From NCBI GenBank assembly GCA_017520825.1, contig JAFXEX010000026.1, positions 62,001-126,000 on the forward strand: DNA of 64,000 nucleotides. The letters are read 5' to 3'. Positions 34,380-42,318 of this stretch are shown here, in pieces; positions within the stretch are counted from its first letter, which is position 1; each line of letters opens with the position of its first letter. Made by a program: the position numbers and the translations under genes. Origin of the DNA: Clostridia bacterium (GTDB lineage Bacteria > Bacillota > Clostridia > Oscillospirales > SIG627). The notes beneath the pieces were generated by a model. It saw nothing but the letters and a program-made list of their open reading frames with translations. It had not been told where the DNA came from and ran no database searches.

Positions 34380-35219
34380 TTAATTCCGTTTCAAGTAGTT
34401 GCCGGGAGTTACTCCCATGTGTTTTTTGAATACTCTCTGGAAGTACAGTCTGTCGGTATATCCCACCTCCAGCGCCGTTTCCTCAATGGTGTGGTCGCCC
34501 TTTGAAAGTATTTCTGCTGCCCGTCTCAGACGAAGAAGGGTTATGTATTCGCTGGGGGAGTGTCCCGTCACGCTGCGAAATACCTCACGGTAACGTCCGG
34601 GGCTCAAAAATTCCATAGCCGAAAGCTCCTCTACCGACAAAGGCGCTGATAAATGAGTGTGAATATATCTTATCGACCTGTCAAGCCTTCTGTTGCCGTC
34701 GCCTATTTCCACTCTTGACTTGCCAATGCTCATAAGAATGTAGGGCAGAAGAATTGCAGCCGTTCCGTCCACCTTTGCGCTGTTGTTTCTGAATTCCGAA
34801 AACAGCTCCTCCCACAGCGCAAGCACCTCTTCCTTGACGTTTACCTGCATAATTTCGTTTGGCGTTATGTTGCAGTAGTCAAGGGTAGCGCCGGCATTAC
34901 TGCCCGTAAAGTGTATCCAACGGTATCTTATATAATCCGAGCCGTTGGAGGTGTGACTGTAAGAATAGGGCGTTCCGGGAGAAATACAAACCACCCGTCC
35001 ACGTTCAAGAACGCCTGCCTTGTCACCTATAACGGTTTCCAGCCGTCCACTTAATACGTACATAAGGTAGAAGTCACGTCTGCCCGTGTCCATTTTGGTC
35101 TGGAAGTGGTTTTTCTCAATTTCCTCGCCACAGGAATTCACAAGAATATTCACAGATTTATCGTCGATGTTGTCTATTCTGTAATACGATTGCGCCATAT
35201 ATTTAATATTTTCGCTCAT
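34380..35219 (-). CDS. AraC-family transcriptional regulator
   Basis: 279 residues. The N-terminal cupin-like sensor covers about 1-160 (FYLMYVLSGRLETVIGDKAG, then GTPYSYSHTSNGSDYIRYRW) and the C-terminal double HTH about 180-279 (SVEELSAMEFLSPGRYREVF, EETALEVGYTDRLYFQRVFK). This is the layout of sugar-responsive AraC proteins. It is divergent from a dehydrogenase/isomerase pair across a 157-base gap that contains repeated sites, so it probably controls that pair in response to their sugar substrate. Good site GGAGGATTT before ATG 35219. Confidence 0.93.
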   Translation of the reverse strand: MSENIKYMAQSYYRIDNIDDKSVNILVNSCGEEIEKNHFQTKMDTGRRDFYLMYVLSGRLETVIGDKAGVLERGRVVCISPGTPYSYSHTSNGSDYIRYRWIHFTGSNAGATLDYCNITPNEIMQVNVKEEVLALWEELFSEFRNNSAKVDGTAAILLPYILMSIGKSRVEIGDGNRRLDRSIRYIHTHLSAPLSVEELSAMEFLSPGRYREVFRSVTGHSPSEYITLLRLRRAAEILSKGDHTIEETALEVGYTDRLYFQRVFKKHMGVTPGNYLKRN

Positions 35220-35235
35220 AAATCCTCCACTCTTT

Positions 35236-35274
35236 GTCTAAAATCGGCGATTTGTCCATAAAATCCGTCGATTT
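35236..35274. promoter_or_regulatory. Two direct-repeat operator half sites, likely AraC-type
   Basis: TAAAATC-GG-CGATTT (35239-35253) and TAAAATC-CGT-CGATTT (35259-35274) are direct repeats with a 20-base shift, two helical turns apart. This is the spacing at which AraC-family monomers bind. Each is also an imperfect dyad (AAATC/GATTT). They sit just upstream of the -35 region of the dehydrogenase gene and 20 bases before the regulator gene, fitting both activation and autoregulation. Confidence 0.65.
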
Positions 35275-35279
35275 AGGTA

Positions 35280-35338
35280 TTGAGTTTCTTCAAGAATTGG
35301 TATACTATAAAGTTGTAAAAAAGTCAATAGAATTGACT
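35280..35338 (+). promoter_or_regulatory. Promoter and downstream palindrome of the dehydrogenase gene
   Basis: A poor -35 (TTGAGT, 35280-35285) with short 15-base spacing and an extended -10 TGGTATACT (35298-35306) suggest an activator-dependent promoter. A perfect 17-base palindrome AGTCAAT-AGA-ATTGACT (35322-35338) lies in the early leader and may be an operator for a second regulator. Confidence 0.6.
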
Positions 35339-35376
35339 AAAAAAAATCAAAAAAATTTAAAAGGTGGTAAACTATT

Positions 35377-36390
35377 ATGTTAAGAATGGGACTTGTAGGC
35401 CTCGGTTCAATGGGCAGAGGTCACCTCACAACAATTGAACAGCTCATCGCAGACGGAGCAGATATCAAGCTTGTTGCTCTTTGCGACATAGACCCCAAGG
35501 CGTTTGGCTCTGTTGAAGCTACCCTCAACCTTGAAGGAATGGAAAAGGCAGACTACGACTTCTCTAAGTACAACTGCTACCTTTCAGTAGACGAAATGCT
35601 TGAAAAGGAAGAGCTTGACCTCGTTAACGTTGTTGTTCCCACGTATGAGCACAGCACAGTTGCTTGCAAGGTGCTTAACAAGGGTATCAACTGTCTTTGC
35701 GAGAAGCCCATGGGCATCTCACTTTCACAGTGTCAGCTTATGATTGATACAGCCAAGAAGAACAACGTTCGTCTTATGATCGGTCAGTGTCTCCGTTTCG
35801 ACGGCACATACACAGCACTTAAGAACATTTTCGAAAGTGGAGAGCTTGGCGCTCCCATCGGTGGTCACTTCTACAGAGGTGGTTCAGCTCCTGCTAAGGA
35901 ATGGTTCTTCTGCCGTGAAAAGGGTGGTGGAGGACTCTTCGACCAGCACATTCACGACGTTGATATGGTTCAGTACCTCTACGGTATGCCTAAGGCAGTT
36001 TCAACAGTAGGACGCGTAGTAAGACCCGGCTCAGGCTACGACACATGTGCTACAAACTACGTATACGACAATCTTTGCGTACATACCTCTAACATCTGGG
36101 TATCAAACGAAATCGGATTCTCTTGGGGCTTCAGAGCTGACTTTGAAGAGGGTACAGTTATCCTTGACCACAACGGCTTCAGAGCATTCAACAAGAACAA
36201 CGAAAAGCTTGACATTAAGCCCGTTCACGACAAGAGCGCTCACTACGCAGAAATCAAGTACTTTATAGACCTTGTTGCAAACGGTGGCGAGGACAAGATC
36301 AATCCTCCCGAAGAATCAATGAACACAATCAAGCTTGCTCTTGCAGAAATGGCATCAGCAGACAACAAGGGCGCTATCGTTACTCTTTAA
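35377..36390 (+). CDS. Gfo/Idh/MocA-family sugar dehydrogenase
   Basis: 337 residues. NAD(P)-binding Rossmann domain with GLVGLGSMGRGHLTTI at the N-terminus and the family motif EKPMGISL about residue 110. In the C-terminal substrate domain GGGLFDQHIHDVDMVQYLYG carries the usual Asp and His catalytic residues. It is close to inositol 2-dehydrogenase-like members. Codon use is strongly biased to major codons, which suggests high expression. It is paired with a sugar isomerase 23 bases downstream and preceded by AAAAGGTGG. Confidence 0.93.
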   Translation: MLRMGLVGLGSMGRGHLTTIEQLIADGADIKLVALCDIDPKAFGSVEATLNLEGMEKADYDFSKYNCYLSVDEMLEKEELDLVNVVVPTYEHSTVACKVLNKGINCLCEKPMGISLSQCQLMIDTAKKNNVRLMIGQCLRFDGTYTALKNIFESGELGAPIGGHFYRGGSAPAKEWFFCREKGGGGLFDQHIHDVDMVQYLYGMPKAVSTVGRVVRPGSGYDTCATNYVYDNLCVHTSNIWVSNEIGFSWGFRADFEEGTVILDHNGFRAFNKNNEKLDIKPVHDKSAHYAEIKYFIDLVANGGEDKINPPEESMNTIKLALAEMASADNKGAIVTL

Positions 36391-36413
36391 TCTTTCATTG
36401 AAAGGGAAAAACT

Positions 36414-37253
36414 ATGTCAATTAAAATAGGTATGATAGTGCATTTTGACCCTGCTACTATCGAGAAAAAGTTTGCTCAGCTCAAAGAGCTTGGAATGGTA
36501 AGCCTTCAGCTTGGTTCATGGGACATAAAGTTCAGAACAGATGAAAACGCAGAGCTTATCAATAGCCTTTGCAAGAAGTACGGTATGGAGATATCTGCCC
36601 TTTGGTGTGGTTGGTCTCCCCGGGCTTATTGGAACTTCTACGAGGGACAGGAAACTCTCGGTCTCGTTCCCGTTGCTACCCGTTACCACAGACTTGAAGA
36701 GCTTATGCAGGGAGCAGACTGGGCAGTTAAGATTGGCGCGCCCGACCTGACCACTCACGTTGGATATATGCCTGAAAATCCTTACGACCCCAACTATGCC
36801 GGCACAATCGTTGCCCTCAAGACTCTTTGCAGTAAATGTAAGGATAACGGACTTTACTTCAACTTTGAGACGGGACAGGAAACACCCACCACACTTCTTC
36901 GTGCAATCGAGGACGTTGGAACGGGTAACATAGGTATCAACCTTGACCCTGCAAACCTTATTCTCTACGGAAAGGCTAACCCCTGCGACGCTATGGATAC
37001 CTTCGGCGACTACGTAAGAGGTATTCACGTTAAGGACGCTACCTATCCCACTTCGGGTAAAGCTCTTGGCAACGAGGTAAGAGTAGGCGACGGAAAGGCA
37101 AACTTCCCCAAGCTTATTCAGCTTCTCAACGAGCATAAGTACAAGGGACACTTCACCATCGAGCGTGAAATTCCCGAGGGGGCAGAGCAGATAGCAGACG
37201 TTAAGCACGCTATGGACCTTATAACAACCGAGTACAACAAGTACAATTGGTAA
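36414..37253 (+). CDS. Sugar phosphate isomerase/epimerase (AP-endonuclease 2-like barrel)
   Basis: 279 residues, TIM barrel of the xylose isomerase-like superfamily. Metal-binding acidic residues are expected in YFNFETGQE, INLDPANL, RGIHVKDA and FTIEREIP, which lie at the ends of successive strands as in IolE/IolI and hydroxypyruvate isomerases. With the dehydrogenase upstream it likely forms an oxidation-epimerisation pathway for an inositol- or hexose-like compound. Exact substrate unknown. Confidence 0.9.
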   Translation: MSIKIGMIVHFDPATIEKKFAQLKELGMVSLQLGSWDIKFRTDENAELINSLCKKYGMEISALWCGWSPRAYWNFYEGQETLGLVPVATRYHRLEELMQGADWAVKIGAPDLTTHVGYMPENPYDPNYAGTIVALKTLCSKCKDNGLYFNFETGQETPTTLLRAIEDVGTGNIGINLDPANLILYGKANPCDAMDTFGDYVRGIHVKDATYPTSGKALGNEVRVGDGKANFPKLIQLLNEHKYKGHFTIEREIPEGAEQIADVKHAMDLITTEYNKYNW

Positions 37254-37263
37254 GTAAAAAAAC

Positions 37264-37296
37264 AACAAGAGGCTGTAAAAAGCCTCTTGTTTTTTA
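37264..37296. terminator. Bidirectional terminator
   Basis: ACAAGAGGCT (37265-37274) pairs with AGCCTCTTGT (37281-37290), followed by TTTTTT; the upstream flank is A-rich, so it can also serve ylmH on the minus strand. Confidence 0.85.
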
Positions 37297-37358
37297 TTAC
37301 ATAGAATTTGCTTGTAAAAAACAAAGTCTACCTATATCAGTTGCCGAAGGCGACCTTT

Positions 37359-38165
37359 TTATTTCCAACGTTTATATAGAATTCTCGTTCTGCCCTTTTT
37401 GGAAAGACCGTCGATTTTTTCAAGCTCGGCTCTGCCACGCCCACGGAAAGAAATTTTGTCGCCCTCGCTCACCGTTGAATCACACTTTTTTGCCATAGCG
37501 CCGTTGATTGCTACAAGTCCTGCCTCTATTGCCTCGGCTGAAACAGAGCGTGAGGTGGAAAAGAGAGAGGCTACGACGGCGTCAAGTCTCAAGGACGCCA
37601 CAGTGTCAAATCCTTCCTCAAAATCCTCGTGTCTTTCTAATTTCAGATATTCGTGTAGGGTGACCGTAACGGGATAACGACCTATCTTTGTAAGCCCCTC
37701 TGCAATAAAAGGGGCAATAGCTTCCTTTACAACGAAAAGGGCAAACCCTTCGTCCACCGAAATGTCACCGACGGAATCACGCTCAATTCCAAGCCCCATA
37801 AGAGAGCCCAGAACGTCTCTGTGTGATATTTCAGCACCCTTGTTAAATTTGTCAAGCTCAGCTCTGACGTAGGTCAGCTCGGCAAGAGTTGGGGTGGCTT
37901 TAATCATTTCTTCGGTACAATATTCCGTAAAGAAGACGGGGCAGGTACGCTCTGCACCCTCAAAGCCACCGAAGAAAAAACAGTTCTTGTAGCCTGCAAG
38001 CTTGAGCATCTCGTTGGCGCGCATTTTAAGGGAGTCGGAGAGAAAGCTACCCGATTCCACCGTTGAACGAGACCAGCTTCGCTGGGCTAAATCAAGTATA
38101 TGTGACAGTACGGTTTTTTCCTCCGTGCTTTCGGCAAACCGTGACAGAAGTGAATTTTTATCCAT
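37359..38165 (-). CDS. ylmH: YlmH-type RNA-binding protein with S4 domain
   Basis: 268 residues. The middle has the YlmH hallmark HRDVLGSLMGLGIERDSVGDI. The C-terminus is an S4 domain (LRLDAVVASLFSTSRSVSAEAIEAG, split as two helices, then VNG-like VAING). YlmH is known as a ribosome rescue or quality-control factor in Firmicutes that binds peptidyl-tRNA-carrying large subunits. It stands alone here, whereas in Bacillus it is near divIVA and ileS. ATG 38165 lies close to a 10-bp hairpin (38182-38206). Confidence 0.92.
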   Translation of the reverse strand: MDKNSLLSRFAESTEEKTVLSHILDLAQRSWSRSTVESGSFLSDSLKMRANEMLKLAGYKNCFFFGGFEGAERTCPVFFTEYCTEEMIKATPTLAELTYVRAELDKFNKGAEISHRDVLGSLMGLGIERDSVGDISVDEGFALFVVKEAIAPFIAEGLTKIGRYPVTVTLHEYLKLERHEDFEEGFDTVASLRLDAVVASLFSTSRSVSAEAIEAGLVAINGAMAKKCDSTVSEGDKISFRGRGRAELEKIDGLSKKGRTRILYKRWK

Positions 38166-38181
38166 AAAAGCTCCGTTATAT

Positions 38182-38206
38182 CCAAAGGGAGCCGAACTCT
38201 CTTTGG
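38182..38206. other. Hairpin in the ylmH 5' region
   Basis: CCAAAGGGAG pairs with CTCTCTTTGG across a 5-base CCGAA loop, one G-U pair. It lies 16 bases upstream of the ylmH start, within the gap to the fba terminator. A leader structure or part of a complex terminator are both possible. Confidence 0.5.
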
Positions 38207-38210
38207 CTAC

Positions 38211-38237
38211 AAAAGGCTGTCCGAAGACAGCCTTTTT
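38211..38237 (-). terminator. Terminator of fba
   Basis: AAAAGGCTGTC (38211-38221) pairs with GACAGCCTTTT (38226-38236), loop CGAA. On the minus strand the stem is followed by TTTTG after the fba stop at 38264. Confidence 0.82.
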
Positions 38238-38263
38238 ATTAGTAGTGAATTGTTAATTCGCCG

Positions 38264-39127
38264 TTAAGCCTTGTTTGCCGAGCCGAAAAGAGTAATCTTT
38301 TCACGAACGGTTTCCTTGATGGCCTCTACGCCGGGAGCGAGAAGCTTTCTGGGGTCAAAGCCCTTGCCCTGAAGGTCCTTGCCCTCTTCGATATATTTAC
38401 GTGTTGCTTCGGCAAAAGCTAACTGACATTCGGTGTTAACGTTAATCTTTGAAACGCCAAGGTCAATAGCCTTCTTTATCATTTCGGCAGGGATACCCGT
38501 ACCACCGTGAAGAACGAGGGGCATATCGCCAACCTTGTTGTTGATAGCTTCAAGAGTGTCAAATCTCAAGCCTGCCCAATTTTCAGGATATTTGCCGTGG
38601 ATATTACCGATACCTGCAGCAAGCATTGTAACGCCAAGGTCTGCAATCATTTTACATTCGTCGGGGTCAGCAACCTCGCCACCACCTACAACGCCGTCCT
38701 CTTCGCCACCGATAGCTCCAACCTCGGCTTCAAGTGAAAGACCGAGCTTGTTACAAACCTCAACCAGCTCCTTTGTCTTTGCAACGTTTTCTTCAATGGG
38801 GTAGTGAGAGCCGTCGAACATTACTGATGAGAAGCCTGCTTCGATGCACTTGTACGCACCCTCGTAGGTTCCGTGGTCAAGGTGAACTGCAACGGGAACT
38901 GTAATTCCAAGGGTTTCAATCATACCCTTTACCATAGCAACAACAGTGTTGAAGCCACACATATATTTGCCTGCACCCTCTGAAACGCCGAGAATAACGG
39001 GAGACTTCATTTCCTCTGCAGTGAGAAGAATAGCCTTAGTCCATTCAAGGTTATTGATATTGAACTGACCTACTGCGTAGTGACCAGCCTTTGCTTTTTG
39101 AAGCATTTCCTTTGCCGATGCTAACAT
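38264..39127 (-). CDS. fba: Fructose-bisphosphate aldolase, class II
   Basis: 287 residues; zinc-dependent glycolytic aldolase. Zinc and substrate motifs: AVHLDHGTYEG, SLEAEVGAIGGEED and VLHGGTGIPAEMIKKAI, with NVNTECQLAF near the end. ATG 39127 fits the AAGGAG site (8-base spacing); an upstream in-frame GTG at 39136 overlaps that site. Codon use is highly biased, as expected for a glycolytic gene. Monocistronic by promoter and terminator. Related GatY/KbaY aldolases are possible, but length and motifs fit Fba. Confidence 0.95.
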   Translation of the reverse strand: MLASAKEMLQKAKAGHYAVGQFNINNLEWTKAILLTAEEMKSPVILGVSEGAGKYMCGFNTVVAMVKGMIETLGITVPVAVHLDHGTYEGAYKCIEAGFSSVMFDGSHYPIEENVAKTKELVEVCNKLGLSLEAEVGAIGGEEDGVVGGGEVADPDECKMIADLGVTMLAAGIGNIHGKYPENWAGLRFDTLEAINNKVGDMPLVLHGGTGIPAEMIKKAIDLGVSKINVNTECQLAFAEATRKYIEEGKDLQGKGFDPRKLLAPGVEAIKETVREKITLFGSANKA

Positions 39128-39161
39128 ATTTAACACTCCTTAAAAATTTTATTTACATCTT

Positions 39162-39190
39162 ATTATACAATAAACCCATTGAAAAATCAA
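39162..39190 (-). promoter_or_regulatory. Promoter of fba
   Basis: On the minus strand TTGATT (39190-39185), 17 bases, TATAAT (39167-39162). It is separated by only 20 bases from the divergent MATE promoter. Confidence 0.78.
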
Positions 39191-39210
39191 CTGTTTACAT
39201 GGATAAAATA

Positions 39211-39239
39211 TTGCAAAATCATACAAAAAGGTATATAAT
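39211..39239 (+). promoter_or_regulatory. Promoter of the MATE transporter gene
   Basis: TTGCAA (39211-39216), 17 bases, TATAAT (39234-39239). Confidence 0.72.
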
Positions 39240-39267
39240 ATAGGCATAATTAGTCAAGGAGCAACGA

Positions 39268-40590
39268 ATGAAGGATTTAACAAGTGGAAACATATATAAA
39301 AATTTCATATTGTTTGCTATCCCAATGGTGCTTTCGGGAATGCTGTCACAGGCGTACGCCACCATTGACACGGTTATTGCAGGAAAGTTTATAGGAGACA
39401 CGGCTCTCGCTGCCATTGGCGCAACAAGCCCTCTTATTTCTTTTATATCCTCTATGTTCTGGGGCTTCGGAACGGGATTTTCAATCTATATAGCTCGTCT
39501 TTTCGGAGCGCAGGACTATAAAAAAATCAAAAGCGTTCTGCTTTCGGGCTTGCTTACAGTGGCTTGCATTATTATTGGAATATCAGCTTTGTGTATTATC
39601 TTCAAGGACACCATTTTTTCATTTCTGAAAATTGACAGTCAGACGGCAGAGGCTGCAGCCGATTATTTTATATGCTATATGACGGGCTTCGTGCTTATAA
39701 TGGGCAACTCTTACGGAGTATTTTTAATGAACGCCTTCGGCATCGGCACCTTTCCCTTTATTATGTCGGTGCTGTCAGCCGTGCTTAACGTTTCGGGCAA
39801 TATTTTTTCGGTCGTAGTGCTTGATATGGGAGTTTTGGGACTTGCTTTGTCCTCGGTGGTGGCAGCAGGCGTGGTTGTGACTTGCTATTTCTTCAAGCTG
39901 CGTCAGATTTTCAAGGAAATGGGAGTATCGGGGGAGAGGGCATCCTTTGACCGAAACGGACTTTGGGCATCTACACACTACGCATTGCCCAATATGCTCC
40001 AGCAAATGACTATGTATGCTGCAGGTATAGTAATATCTCCTATGATAAATAATATGGGTAAGGACGCAACGGCAGCATATACGGTAGCCCACAGAGTATA
40101 CGAAATAAACGCCTCGGTTTATCAGAATTCCTCTAAAACGGTTTCCAACTACACCTCGCAGGCGTGTGGCGCAGGTAAATATCATCTGCTTAAAAAGGGC
40201 GCAAAGGTGGGCGTAATACAGGCGTTGCTTTTTGCTCTTCCCTTTATTTCTGCTTGTGCGTTGTTCCCCGAGACCATTGCAGGTCTGTTCTTTGACGGCG
40301 ACGCATCACCAAAGTCCATAGAATACGCCGTACTGTTTCTGTCAAGATTTCTGCCATTGATAATAATAAACGTCTTTGCAAATTTCTTCCACGCCTTTTT
40401 CAGAGGTCTTGGAGAAAAATCGCCCCTTATTATCTCCACCTTTTTCGGCTCGTTGGCACGAATTCTGGTTTCCCTTTTGCTCATATCGAAAATGGGAATG
40501 ACGGGAATGTATATAGGCTGGGTGGCAAGCTGGGTTGCAGACGCCGTTGCCGGACTGCTATTCTACCTTTTCAAGAAGAATATAACGTAA
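39268..40590 (+). CDS. MATE-family efflux transporter
   Basis: 440 residues with about twelve membrane helices in two MatE halves. The N-terminal half begins IYKNFILFAIPMVLSGMLSQ and AYATIDTVIAGKFIGDTALAA; the second half starts about residue 235 (HYALPNMLQQMTMYAAGIVI). It is a sodium- or proton-coupled exporter of cationic drugs or metabolites; substrate not predictable. It shares a bidirectional terminator with rplS. Confidence 0.93.
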   Translation: MKDLTSGNIYKNFILFAIPMVLSGMLSQAYATIDTVIAGKFIGDTALAAIGATSPLISFISSMFWGFGTGFSIYIARLFGAQDYKKIKSVLLSGLLTVACIIIGISALCIIFKDTIFSFLKIDSQTAEAAADYFICYMTGFVLIMGNSYGVFLMNAFGIGTFPFIMSVLSAVLNVSGNIFSVVVLDMGVLGLALSSVVAAGVVVTCYFFKLRQIFKEMGVSGERASFDRNGLWASTHYALPNMLQQMTMYAAGIVISPMINNMGKDATAAYTVAHRVYEINASVYQNSSKTVSNYTSQACGAGKYHLLKKGAKVGVIQALLFALPFISACALFPETIAGLFFDGDASPKSIEYAVLFLSRFLPLIIINVFANFFHAFFRGLGEKSPLIISTFFGSLARILVSLLLISKMGMTGMYIGWVASWVADAVAGLLFYLFKKNIT

Positions 40591-40592
40591 AG

Positions 40593-40624
40593 AAAAAAGC
40601 GCCTCGCAAATGCGAAGCGCTTTT
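40593..40624. terminator. Bidirectional terminator between MATE gene and rplS
   Basis: AAAAGCGC (40595-40602), inner stem TCGCA-AA-TGCGA, and GCGCTTTT (40617-40624), with A and T runs on the two sides. Confidence 0.88.
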
Positions 40625-40633
40625 GTTTTGAGC

Positions 40634-40978
40634 TTACTTAACCTTATCTTTAACCTTAGCTGCCTTACCAACACGGTCACGAAGATAATAAAGCTTTGCA
40701 CGGCGTACCTTACCCTCACGGATAACGTCAACCGCAACAACGTTAGGCGAATGAAGAGGGAATGTCTTCTCAACACCAACACCGTTAGAAATTCTTCTTA
40801 CGGTAAAGGTCTCGGAAACACCGCCGTTTTTCTTGGCGATTACAGTACCGTCAAAGTACTGAATTCTTTCTCTTGCACCTTCTTTGATTCTGTTGTGAAC
40901 ACGTACTGTGTCACCAATGTTGAACTTAGGTGCTTCTGCCTTGATTTGCTCGTTTGTGAAAGCCTTAATAAGATCCAT
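40634..40978 (-). CDS. rplS: Ribosomal protein L19
   Basis: 114 residues starting [20 protein letters not shown]. Family motifs: [54 protein letters not shown] and the end [21 protein letters not shown] stretch. It sits at the 30S-50S interface. ATG 40978 is set by the strong GGAAGGAGGAGCCTC site; an upstream in-frame ATG (41023) lies inside the leader structure. It stands alone, without trmD or rimM. Confidence 0.97.
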   Translation of the reverse strand: MDLIKAFTNEQIKAEAPKFNIGDTVRVHNRIKEGARERIQYFDGTVIAKKNGGVSETFTVRRISNGVGVEKTFPLHSPNVVAVDVIREGKVRRAKLYYLRDRVGKAAKVKDKVK

Positions 40979-40994
40979 TTTGAGGCTCCTCCTT

Positions 40995-41068
40995 CCATAT
41001 TTGGAAAGTAAAGGAATGTTCATGCCGAGTCCAGCAGAGGACTATTCCTATAAATCCATAGTTAGCGA
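40995..41068 (-). ncRNA. Structured rplS leader (L19 leader-like)
   Basis: In the transcript AGGAAT and AGTCC (41049-41039) pair with GGACT and ATTCCT (41032-41028 and 41017-41012) around a 6-base loop and a 10-base bulge. A second small hairpin CCATATTTGG follows at 41004-40995, next to the Shine-Dalgarno. Firmicutes are known to have an autoregulatory L19 leader at this place; whether this belongs to that Rfam family needs a covariance search. Confidence 0.55.
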
Positions 41069-41073
41069 GGGAT

Positions 41074-41102
41074 ATTATAACACACCTTTTCCAAAAAAGC
41101 AA
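41074..41102 (-). promoter_or_regulatory. Promoter of rplS
   Basis: On the minus strand TTGCTT (41102-41097), 17 bases, TATAAT (41079-41074). Confidence 0.75.
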
Positions 41103-41140
41103 CCCTTTTTTTAAAAAATTACATAAATTTGCTTTTTATA

Positions 41141-41169
41141 TTGCATTTTGGGAAAATATATGGTAGAAT
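41141..41169 (+). promoter_or_regulatory. Promoter of tRNA-Leu
   Basis: TTGCAT (41141-41146), 17 bases, TAGAAT (41164-41169) with an extended TGG before the -10. It lies 15 bases upstream of the mature tRNA end. Confidence 0.72.
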
Positions 41170-41183
41170 TAACAACACGAAAC

Positions 41184-41267
41184 GCACCTGTGGCGGAATT
41201 GGCAGACGCGCCAGACTTAGGATCTGGTGTCTTTGATGTGCAGGTTCAACTCCTGTCAGGTGCACCA
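41184..41267 (+). tRNA. tRNA-Leu, anticodon UAG
   Basis: Acceptor GCACCTG pairs with CAGGTGC, and CCA is encoded (41265-41267). The anticodon stem is CCAGA/TCTGG with loop CTTAGGA, giving anticodon TAG. The long variable arm (TGTCTTTGATGT) is that of a class II tRNA, and the D-arm GGCGGAATTGGCAGACGC is typical of tRNA-Leu. T-stem GCAGG/CCTGT with loop TTCAACT. Length 84. Confidence 0.97.
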
Positions 41268-41304
41268 AAACAAACAGACACCCAAAGGGGTGTCTGTTTG
41301 TTTT
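41267..41304 (+). terminator. Terminator of tRNA-Leu
   Basis: A 17-bp stem (41267-41283 with 41288-41304) directly abuts the CCA end, then TTTTG. Confidence 0.87.
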
Positions 41305-41370
41305 GTAGATAATAACAGGGACTTGAAGCCTAAGAGGGCAGACCGTATGTGTCTGCGTCATTTCCTATCA

Positions 41371-41396
41371 AAAAAGAGCCGTTTGGCTCTTTTTTG
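41371..41396 (-). terminator. Terminator of the exopolysaccharide locus
   Basis: AAAAAGAGCC (41371-41380) pairs with GGCTCTTTTT (41385-41394), loop GTTT. It lies 8 bases beyond the last stop codon of the minus-strand locus and has T runs in that direction. The gap 41305-41370 before it holds only a small GGCAGAC/GTCTGC hairpin. Confidence 0.85.
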
Positions 41397-41401
41397 TTTC
41401 G

Positions 41402-42286
41402 TTAATATTCCGTTATAAAGGCTTCGCACGCTTCAAGGGGGAGGGGCTTGGAATAATACCATCCCTGAATATAATCACAGTCGGATTCCGATATAAGAGT
41501 ATTTTGCTCCTCGGTTTCCACGCCCTCGCAGATTACCGACATATTCAGGTTGTGGGCAAGCGCTATGATGCCCCAAAACAGCTCTCTGCCTCGCTTGGTG
41601 ACTGTTTTCAACAGAATGTCACGGTCAATTTTAACGATATCAATGGGATAATCGCAAAGATTTGCAAGCGACGTATAACCGCTTCCCAGGTCGTCAAGGT
41701 AAATCTTAAAGCCCAGCTCCTTGCAGAGTCTTACGTTTTTCTTGGCAGTTTCTCTGTCCTTTTCTATGGCGTCCTCGGTTATTTCGATTGCCAGCTTCGA
41801 TTTATCAAAGCTATACGCCTCCGAAATTGCCTTAAGCTTATCAATGCAATCCTCTTCGGAAAGAGTAATTCTCGTAAAGTTGCAGGATATAGAAATGTCC
41901 TTATACTCTGTATTGCTCCATTTTTCAAGCTGACGGCAGGCAAGCTCAAACATATAAAAATCATGCTTGCTGATAAGCCCCGACTCCTCCATGCTACCAA
42001 TGTAATTACCGGGACCAATAATGCCTTTTTCGGGATTGTCCCATCTGGAAAGAGCCTCAGCCGAAATAATTTTTTTGGTTTTGTTGTCCACCACGAATTG
42101 AAGGTACATTTTAAACTCGTTGTTTTCAATGCCCTTTAAAATGCTTTCATCCACTCTTTTTTCTTCCTGAGCGTCTTTTTCAACCTTTGCTTTCGGACTG
42201 TTCTTTTTTATTCGGTGAAGTAAAACTGCAACAAAAGCAGACTGCACAAAAAACGCAAGTATAATTACAATTATAAGCTTTTCCAT
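41402..42286 (-). CDS. Membrane-anchored EAL-domain protein (c-di-GMP phosphodiesterase)
   Basis: 294 residues: one N-terminal membrane helix (about 4-24), a short charged linker, then an EAL domain from residue 50. Expected catalytic residues are all present: Glu77 of EAL (SAEALSRW), Asn in CNFTR, Glu in EITED, the Asp pair in YLDDLGSGYTSL, Lys in VKIDRD, Glu in CEGVETEEQ and Gln in IQGWYYSKP. It should hydrolyse c-di-GMP to pGpG at the membrane. It has no sensor domain. It is the last gene of the locus, behind a GtrB-like transferase. Site GGAGGTTCGCACAAA. Confidence 0.93.
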   Translation of the reverse strand: MEKLIIVIILAFFVQSAFVAVLLHRIKKNSPKAKVEKDAQEEKRVDESILKGIENNEFKMYLQFVVDNKTKKIISAEALSRWDNPEKGIIGPGNYIGSMEESGLISKHDFYMFELACRQLEKWSNTEYKDISISCNFTRITLSEEDCIDKLKAISEAYSFDKSKLAIEITEDAIEKDRETAKKNVRLCKELGFKIYLDDLGSGYTSLANLCDYPIDIVKIDRDILLKTVTKRGRELFWGIIALAHNLNMSVICEGVETEEQNTLISESDCDYIQGWYYSKPLPLEACEAFITEY

Positions 42287-42318
42287 TTTGTGCGAACCTC
42301 CATCTTTATTTTTTTATT

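Noticed and set aside
41184..41370. tRNA-Leu as an integration site of a mobile element
   Set aside because: There is no integrase gene, no repeat of the tRNA 3' end nearby, and the following genes look native in composition.
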